DNA of 12,173 nucleotides from Oscillospiraceae bacterium. GTDB lineage: Bacteria > Bacillota > Clostridia > Oscillospirales > Ruminococcaceae. Location: NCBI GenBank assembly GCA_031253365.1, contig JAIRWE010000037.1, positions 1 to 12,173 of the forward strand. Reading direction: 5' to 3'. The position numbers and the translations under genes were made by a program. Of this stretch, positions 7,207 to 12,173 are shown in pieces (position 1 is the stretch's first letter; the number at the start of each line of letters is the position of its first letter). The notes under the pieces were generated by a model. That model made no database searches and was not told the DNA's origin. It was given only the letters and a program-made list of their open reading frames with translations.

Positions 7207-8850
7207 ATGTTCAAACCGTTGATAGTCCAAAGCGACATGACTTTGCTGCTGGAAACCGACAACGAGTCTTACGAATCGGCAAGGGACGAGCTTTCGGCGT
7301 TTGCCGAAGTGGTAAAATCCCCCGAATATATCCACACTTACAAAATCAGCCCGCTTTCGCTTTGGAACGCCGTGAGCGCGGGCGTAACAAGCTCCGAAAT
7401 TATATCCGTTCTTGAAAAATATTCAAAATACCCGATTGCGGCGGTCGTGACCGCGCGGATTTCTCAAATCAGCGAGCGGTACGGAAAAATACGGCTTGTC
7501 AAAAGCGGCGGCGGGGGGTTGTCGTTACAGACCGGCGACCCGTTCATAATGGCGCGGATTGCCGCCGAAAAATCGGTGGCGAGGTATTTCGCGTCCGCGC
7601 CGCGGGGAAACAGCGTCGAAATTGAACCGAAATATCGCGGGCACATTAAGCAGGCGCTTATGGCAATCTCGCTTCCGACCGAAGACTTGGCGGGTTACGG
7701 CGAGGCGGACAGGCTGGATTTCGCGCTCAAAACCGAAGGCGGGTTTTCGCCGCGCGACTATCAGGTCGCGGCGGTGAAGGCGTTCCGTGCCGGCGGCAAG
7801 GGCGACCACGGCGTTGTAGTTTTGCCTTGCGGGGCGGGGAAAACCGTCGTCGGAATCGCGGCAATGGCGGAATTTCAAACCGAAACGCTTATTTTAACAA
7901 CCTCGATAACGGCCCTTCGCCAATGGATTACGGAATTGACGGATAAAACCGATATAGCCGCCGACCAAATCGGCGAATACAGCGGCGAAAAGAAGGAAAT
8001 CCGTCCGGTAACGGTCAGCACTTACCAAATCATCAGCGCAAAGGACAGAAAAGAGGCGCAAAAACACTTTGAGCTGTTTTCAAAACGAAACTGGGGATTT
8101 ATCATATACGACGAGGTTCATACGCTACCCGCGCCCGTATTCAGGATAACCGCCGAATTGCAGGCGAAACGGCGGCTCGGGCTGACGGCGACGCTCGTTC
8201 GCGAAGACGGGTTGGAGGGCGACGTGTTCGCGTTAATCGGACCGAAACGCCATGAAATGGCGTGGAAGGTTTTGGAAAACGAGGGTTGGATTGCCGAAGC
8301 GGAGTGTTTTGAGGTGCGGGTGCCTTTGCCCGCCGAACTGCGAATGCCCTACGCCGTCGCCGAAAGGCGCGACAAATTCCGCATTGCGGCGGAAAATCCG
8401 AATAAACTGCGTATTGTCCGGGAGCTTATGCGAAAGCACGAATCGGCGAATATTCTGATTATCGGTGTATACTTGGAACAGCTGGAATTCGTTTCCGCGC
8501 AGCTGAACATCCCGTTGCTTACGGGGAAAACCAAAAACGACAGGCGGGGCGAGCTTTACGAACAATTCAGGAACGGCGAAATAAAGACGCTGGTCGTCTC
8601 AAAAGTCGCCAACTTCGCGGTTGACCTGCCCGGCGCGAACGTCGCGATTGAGATAAGCGGCAGCTTCGGTTCGCGGCAGGAGGAAGCGCAGCGGCTCGGG
8701 AGGATACTGCGCCCCAAACCGGAAGATAACCGCGCTTATTTTTACACCGTCGTTTCGGCGAACACGTGCGAAGAAGAGTTTTCCGCGCACAGACAGCTGT
8801 TTTTGGTCGAACAGGGATACGGTTACAACATTATGGACGGGGTGGTGTAG
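7207..8850 (+). CDS. XPB/Ssl2 (RAD25/ERCC3)-type superfamily 2 DNA helicase
   Basis: A 547-aa ATP-dependent DNA translocase or helicase. The N-terminal region (about 4-80) matches the XPB/Ssl2 helicase-associated domain (PLIVQSDMTLLLE, then the helical YKISPLSLWNAVSAG). RecA-like domain 1 has Walker A PCGAGKT (207-213), Walker B YDEVH (301-305), motif III GLTAT (325-329) and the XPB-specific RED motif at R332-E333-D334. A thumb-like insert follows, about 345-400. RecA-like domain 2 contains ILIIGVYLEQLE, LLTGKT and motif VI QEEAQRLGRILRP (491-503). XPB is the TFIIH and nucleotide-excision-repair helicase of eukaryotes; bacterial homologues are known in actinobacteria, spirochaetes and some others, with unwinding or annealing activity and a still-unclear repair role. 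ATG 7207 lies 2 nt after the kinase stop, with a weak GGGGG ribosome site at 7193-7197, so translation is probably coupled. Confidence 0.93.
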   Translation: MFKPLIVQSDMTLLLETDNESYESARDELSAFAEVVKSPEYIHTYKISPLSLWNAVSAGVTSSEIISVLEKYSKYPIAAVVTARISQISERYGKIRLVKSGGGGLSLQTGDPFIMARIAAEKSVARYFASAPRGNSVEIEPKYRGHIKQALMAISLPTEDLAGYGEADRLDFALKTEGGFSPRDYQVAAVKAFRAGGKGDHGVVVLPCGAGKTVVGIAAMAEFQTETLILTTSITALRQWITELTDKTDIAADQIGEYSGEKKEIRPVTVSTYQIISAKDRKEAQKHFELFSKRNWGFIIYDEVHTLPAPVFRITAELQAKRRLGLTATLVREDGLEGDVFALIGPKRHEMAWKVLENEGWIAEAECFEVRVPLPAELRMPYAVAERRDKFRIAAENPNKLRIVRELMRKHESANILIIGVYLEQLEFVSAQLNIPLLTGKTKNDRRGELYEQFRNGEIKTLVVSKVANFAVDLPGANVAIEISGSFGSRQEEAQRLGRILRPKPEDNRAYFYTVVSANTCEEEFSAHRQLFLVEQGYGYNIMDGVV

Positions 8851-8853
8851 ACA

Positions 8854-10827
8854 TTGGTTGAAATTAAAAAAAAGCCCGAACCCTCGGGAAAATCCGCCGC
8901 CCGCGACGTTAAATTCGCGGAAAGCTGGCTCGCGCAAAACTGCACGATGGTAACCGCTCAGGGCTGCGCGGAAGGAACGGGGCTTACGAAAATCCACAGG
9001 ACGGTATTTGAACATAACAACACCAACGTCAATAAAGTCGCCGCGGTAATCTCGCTTGCCGAATTTTATTCAAACGAGCAAAATATAATCAATATCTGGA
9101 ACGGCGGCGATTTAAGCGCTCAACTTTCCTTTACCGGCGTAACGGGGAAGAAAAACGAAGCCCTTACCGAAATTGAAAAGGCTTTTATCATTCCGGTAAT
9201 CCATTGCGGGGGGCGCGAGTTCAAACCGGTGTCGAAAATGACCGCCGCCGAACTCGGGCTTAAATACACGCCGCCGGAACAAAGGTATCATTATTCATAC
9301 GGACGCGATGATATTTTCAGCGAGAACGAGTATTACGGCGAGTATTTTCATCTGGCTTTTTTACATTTGTTGAAACAGCATTTACCCGAAACGAGGGCGG
9401 TTTTGCTTTTCCCGGGCGGTAAGGTGATGCCGCCGTTTGTGGTTTCGGTTTTGAAGAAAATGATTCCGCCTTTCAAATATAAATACGGCGCGTTCAAGCC
9501 CGGGGCGAAAGACCGCGTAATATGCCGCGAGGACAGGATAAGCGACTTTGCCGCCGTTGTTCGGTTCGCGGGCGGGGAAAAGCTCAAAGTCAAGAACCGC
9601 ACTTTTGACATTACCAAAGCGAAAATGGCGAAAATGGCGGAAACAATCGGATTTAACGAAGTGTGCGACAATTCGGGCAAGTTCTGTTCCCCGAAGGAGG
9701 CGGCGCGGATTGGCGATTTCAGGGTGTCTTTGCCGCTGTTCGTGTTGGCGGCGAACGTCGGGCTGGTCGATATCGACGTTTCCGGAAACGTCACTCCCGG
9801 CAAAAAATCGCCGGAGTTGCTTTCGGAAGCGCCCCGTTTTTTCGCGAAAAAATTGTTTGAAACGTACATGAAATCGAAGGAAATACACGAAATCCACTAT
9901 GTGACGTATATTTCGGTTTATGACGGCGAAACGTGGGTTGATTGGGAAAAATGCCGCGCGCCGATTGTCAAACTGCTGAAAACCTGCCCTGTCGGGCGGT
10001 GGGTCAATTTTAACGATTTTGAGAAATATATGGTCATGTTTGAAGGGAATTTTTTTCGCGGGCTTTTGAACACCAAGGTGTTCGTCCAAGGGCACGAATC
10101 GGGATATTACAGCCCCATTCCCGATTGGAAGTCCTGCGAGGCGAGGATTATTCGGGTGGTTCTCGCCATCCTCGGCGCCATCGGCATTTTGGACGTCGCT
10201 TATACCGAAAGAACGGCGCGTTTTGAAAACATAAAAAACGATTACTGCGTCGGCGTTTCCGGTTTTCGCGTAACGCCCCTCGGAGCGTGGATTCTCGGAT
10301 TGTCGAAAAAATACGCGCCGAATGAAAAGGCGAACGGGTTACAGCCGGCGGAAGGCAGATTGGTGGTTCAACCCGACCATACCGTGGTTATTTCCGGTTT
10401 GAACAACAGGGTGAAGCACGAGTCATATTTGAGCGGCTTCCTTACGAAGGTATCGAGCGAAGATAACGCGTCAATCTATAAAATCGACTTTGCCTCGATG
10501 GTTCGCGCGTATAACGACGGCGTATACCCTAACGAAATCAAGGCTTATCTGGAAAAAGCGGTTTCGGATTCACAACCGCTGCCCGACAATGTCGCGCGTT
10601 CTTTCAAAGATTGGCAGTCAAAGGCGGACAAAATAAAAATCAGGAAGGTTACGCTTGTCGAATGTGACGACGAGCTGATTTTGGAAGAGCTTATCCACGC
10701 GAAATCAATGCGGAAAGTCCTCGGGGATAAAATCAAATACGCGGCGGTTATTACCGACGAGAAGGACAAAACCCGCGTGAAGTCCTGCGCCGAGAAAAAC
10801 GGGTGGTTGGTCAAAATAAAACGGTGA
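8854..10827 (+). CDS. Helicase-associated (XPB partner) protein with C-terminal XPB/Ssl2 N-terminal-like domain
   Basis: A 657-aa protein beginning at TTG 8854, 3 nt after the helicase stop; GGGGTGGT (8839-8846) serves as ribosome site. No earlier start is possible without overlap and the next in-frame ATG would lose over 30 residues. The C-terminal region (about 500-655) has LVVQPDHTVVISG, IYKIDFASMVRAYNDGVYPNEIKAYLEK, PLPDNVARSFKDW and LVECDDELILEEL. This is the helicase-associated domain (Pfam Helicase_C_3 type) also seen at the N-terminus of the neighbouring XPB. The middle (about 430-485) contains a winged-helix-like stretch around CEARIIRVVLAILGAIGILDV. The N-terminal half is not recognised. 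As I recall, Mycobacterium tuberculosis has a similar XPB (Rv0861c) next to a protein with this domain (Rv0862c), so a physical partnership is likely. No catalytic motif is apparent; a DNA-binding or loading role is inference. Confidence 0.75.
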   Translation: MVEIKKKPEPSGKSAARDVKFAESWLAQNCTMVTAQGCAEGTGLTKIHRTVFEHNNTNVNKVAAVISLAEFYSNEQNIINIWNGGDLSAQLSFTGVTGKKNEALTEIEKAFIIPVIHCGGREFKPVSKMTAAELGLKYTPPEQRYHYSYGRDDIFSENEYYGEYFHLAFLHLLKQHLPETRAVLLFPGGKVMPPFVVSVLKKMIPPFKYKYGAFKPGAKDRVICREDRISDFAAVVRFAGGEKLKVKNRTFDITKAKMAKMAETIGFNEVCDNSGKFCSPKEAARIGDFRVSLPLFVLAANVGLVDIDVSGNVTPGKKSPELLSEAPRFFAKKLFETYMKSKEIHEIHYVTYISVYDGETWVDWEKCRAPIVKLLKTCPVGRWVNFNDFEKYMVMFEGNFFRGLLNTKVFVQGHESGYYSPIPDWKSCEARIIRVVLAILGAIGILDVAYTERTARFENIKNDYCVGVSGFRVTPLGAWILGLSKKYAPNEKANGLQPAEGRLVVQPDHTVVISGLNNRVKHESYLSGFLTKVSSEDNASIYKIDFASMVRAYNDGVYPNEIKAYLEKAVSDSQPLPDNVARSFKDWQSKADKIKIRKVTLVECDDELILEELIHAKSMRKVLGDKIKYAAVITDEKDKTRVKSCAEKNGWLVKIKR

Positions 10828-10855
10828 CGTATCAGAAAAAAGGACGGTCATAATT

Positions 10856-11920
10856 ATGTCGGACAAGGCTTATTTAATCTTGGAGAACAATACGGTTTTT
10901 GAAGGGCGTTTTTTCGGCGGGAGGGGCGATGTGACGGGTGAAATCGTCTTTACCACCGGAATGACGGGGTATCTGGAAACGCTTACCGACCCGAGCTATC
11001 ACGGGCAGATTGTTCTTCAAACATTTCCGTTAATCGGCAACTACGGCGTTATTCCGGAGGATTTTGAAAGCGCGTTCGTCGGGGCGAAAGCCTACATCGT
11101 AAAACACCCGTGCCGGGAACCCTCCAATTTTCGGAGCGAGGGTAATCTCGACGCTTTTTTGAAGGAGCGGGGCATAGTGGGGATTTGCGAAACGGATACG
11201 CGGGCGCTGACGAGGATTATCCGCGAACACGGCGTTATGAACGGCAAAATCACCGAACGGCCGCCCGCGGAGGACGACCGCGCCGAAGCGGAAAATTATT
11301 CAATCAAGAATCCCGTCGCCGCCGTTTCGTCGCGCGGCGTTCACAAAATCGGGGAAGGTTCCCGCCGCGTCGCGCTTATGGATTACGGCGCGAAGCGGGG
11401 CATCGCGGAAGCTCTGGCGGCGCGCGACTGCGAAGTGTGGATATTCCCGCATGACGCGCCCGTCGGCGAAATTATGAAAATCGAGCCGAAGGGAATCATG
11501 TTGAGCAACGGACCCGGCGACCCCGCCGACCCCGAAAACGCTCCGATTATCGAAACGCTTCGCGCGCTGAGCAAGGAGCGCGTGCCGATTTTCGGAATAT
11601 GCTTGGGGCATCAGCTGTTGGCGCTTGCGAACGGCTACAAGACCCAAAAGCTGAAATTCGGTCACAGGGGGGCGAATCAGCCCGTTAAGGATTTATCGAC
11701 GGGGCGGGTTTACATCACCTCGCAGAATCACGGTTACGCGGTAATCGCGGACGACGCGTCGTTCATTAACGTCAACGACAACACCTGCGAGGGAATGGAC
11801 TACGGAATTTCCTTCTCCGTGCAGTTCCACCCCGAGGCGCGCAGCGGGCCGCGCGACACGAATTTCCTGTTTGAGCGGTTCATCGAAAGGATTGACGAAC
11901 GTGCCGCCCGCACCCCTTGA
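10856..11920 (+). CDS. carA: Carbamoyl-phosphate synthase small (glutaminase) subunit
   Basis: A 354-aa protein, close to the usual 360-380. The CarA-specific N-terminal domain is clear: FTTGMTGYLETLTDPSY (32-48) and FPLIGNYGV (57-65), then GICETDTRALTR (109-120). The class I glutamine amidotransferase domain (about 170-345) has SNGPGDP (217-223), nucleophile C249 in GICLGHQ, QNHGYAV (290-296), and H325 and E327 in SVQFHPEA, completing the catalytic triad. It releases ammonia from glutamine for the large subunit CarB, feeding pyrimidine and arginine synthesis. ATG 10856 follows AAAGGA (10839-10844) with a long 11-nt spacer and lies 28 nt after the helicase-partner stop. No promoter or pyrimidine attenuator is visible in the gap, so it probably reads through from the upstream operon. 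carB is not next: an unrelated gene with its own promoter follows. Confidence 0.96.
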   Translation: MSDKAYLILENNTVFEGRFFGGRGDVTGEIVFTTGMTGYLETLTDPSYHGQIVLQTFPLIGNYGVIPEDFESAFVGAKAYIVKHPCREPSNFRSEGNLDAFLKERGIVGICETDTRALTRIIREHGVMNGKITERPPAEDDRAEAENYSIKNPVAAVSSRGVHKIGEGSRRVALMDYGAKRGIAEALAARDCEVWIFPHDAPVGEIMKIEPKGIMLSNGPGDPADPENAPIIETLRALSKERVPIFGICLGHQLLALANGYKTQKLKFGHRGANQPVKDLSTGRVYITSQNHGYAVIADDASFINVNDNTCEGMDYGISFSVQFHPEARSGPRDTNFLFERFIERIDERAARTP

Positions 11921-11924
11921 CGCC

Positions 11925-11953
11925 TTGACATTCACGCGGGGTTATGATAAAAT
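11925..11953 (+). promoter_or_regulatory. Extended -10 sigma-70 promoter for the right-edge nuclease gene
   Basis: TTGACA (11925-11930), a 17-nt spacer and TAAAAT (11948-11953), with TGA directly before the -10 box giving the extended form. The -35 begins 4 nt after the carA stop. No intrinsic terminator separates the two genes, so carA transcripts may run through. Confidence 0.8.
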
Positions 11954-11979
11954 GTACTCACCGGACGGGAGGGGTCGTT

Positions 11980-12173
11980 TTGAGCGGTAACGTGATTAGG
12001 GCGAAATTAGACATAATTTTCAAGAAGATGTTCATTGAAAATACGGACTTGCTTCATGATTTTTTGTCGAGCGCGCTTGACATTCCGTATGATTCCATCA
12101 AGAACATCGTAATTCAGAACCCCGAGCTGCTACCCGGCACCATCGACGGCAAAATAAGCCGCATGGACATAAA
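11980..12173 (+). CDS. PD-(D/E)XK nuclease-family 'transposase' / Rpn-type protein (partial, 3' end beyond window)
   Basis: Sixty-four complete codons from TTG 11980, running off the right edge. GGGAGG (11967-11972) lies 7 nt upstream and fixes the start. The N-terminus KLDIIFKKMFIENTDLLHDF (residues 9-28), followed by NIVIQNPELLPGTIDGKISRMDI (42-64), is the signature start of the PDDEXK_2 / Rpn recombination-promoting-nuclease family. D63 of RMDI corresponds to the first active-site aspartate; the remaining catalytic residues lie outside the window. These proteins are annotated as putative transposases, but in the characterised Rpn branch they act as DNA endonucleases. It has its own promoter and is probably not part of the upstream operon. 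The catalytic state cannot be judged from the fragment. Confidence 0.82.
   Translation, partial: MSGNVIRAKLDIIFKKMFIENTDLLHDFLSSALDIPYDSIKNIVIQNPELLPGTIDGKISRMDI

Noticed and set aside
9619..9636. Tandem 9-bp repeat (gcgaaaatg twice) inside the helicase-partner gene
   Set aside because: Only two units, in frame, encoding AKM-AKM in a helical stretch; likely ordinary coding sequence.
9382..10095. Minus-strand frame of 237 codons
   Set aside because: Antisense to the helicase-partner gene, Arg/Phe/His-rich with no domain pattern and no ribosome site.
11921..11979. Possible terminator after carA
   Set aside because: No stem followed by a T-run was found; the segment is occupied by a promoter and ribosome site.
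1..12173. tRNA, rRNA, CRISPR arrays, insertion-sequence ends
   Set aside because: No cloverleaf, conserved rRNA stretch, regularly spaced repeat or terminal inverted repeat was seen on either strand by eye.

Overview
The window looks like a bacterial chromosome segment of moderate to fairly high GC. Genes are densely packed and start sites have strong Shine-Dalgarno sequences. Promoters are near-consensus sigma-70 type, and several starts are TTG or GTG. The gene types (FIST protein, REC/HD-GYP regulator, cytoplasmic hybrid kinase, bacterial XPB helicase, PD-(D/E)XK 'transposase'-type nuclease) fit an anaerobe such as a Clostridia-type Bacillota or a spirochaete. That placement is inference from gene content only and is not firm.

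Layout. Positions 1-1525 on the minus strand hold the N-terminal 508 codons of an AIPR-family (abortive-infection phage resistance) protein with an Mrr-like nuclease motif; the gene runs off the left edge. A 193-bp divergent intergenic region follows. It contains two near-perfect sigma-70 promoters back to back, a 7-bp dyad between them, and a GC-rich hairpin in the rightward leader. From 1719 to 11920 seven plus-strand genes are packed with gaps of 2-32 bp or small overlaps and no visible terminator, so they probably form one operon: REC-HD-GYP regulator, FIST-domain protein, YhcG/DUF1016 PD-(D/E)XK nuclease, cytoplasmic hybrid histidine kinase (HisKA-HATPase-REC-HPt), XPB/Ssl2-type helicase, a helicase-associated partner protein, and carA. 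A new promoter starts 5 nt after the carA stop and drives a PD-(D/E)XK 'Rpn/transposase' family gene that runs off the right edge.

How the genes may work together. FIST (putative small-ligand sensor), the hybrid kinase with its own receiver and HPt, and the REC-HD-GYP output protein make a plausible complete soluble phosphorelay ending in cyclic-dinucleotide hydrolysis. A nuclease gene sits inside that set and overlaps the kinase gene by 8 nt. An XPB helicase and its usual partner follow 2-3 bp apart. The combination of a sensory phosphorelay, a nuclease and a DNA helicase in one operon, divergent from an AIPR gene, is the most interesting feature of the window. It may be a regulated DNA-repair or defence locus, but nothing in the sequence proves that. 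The YhcG gene also carries two nearly identical long palindromes, 108 bp apart and in the same reading frame.
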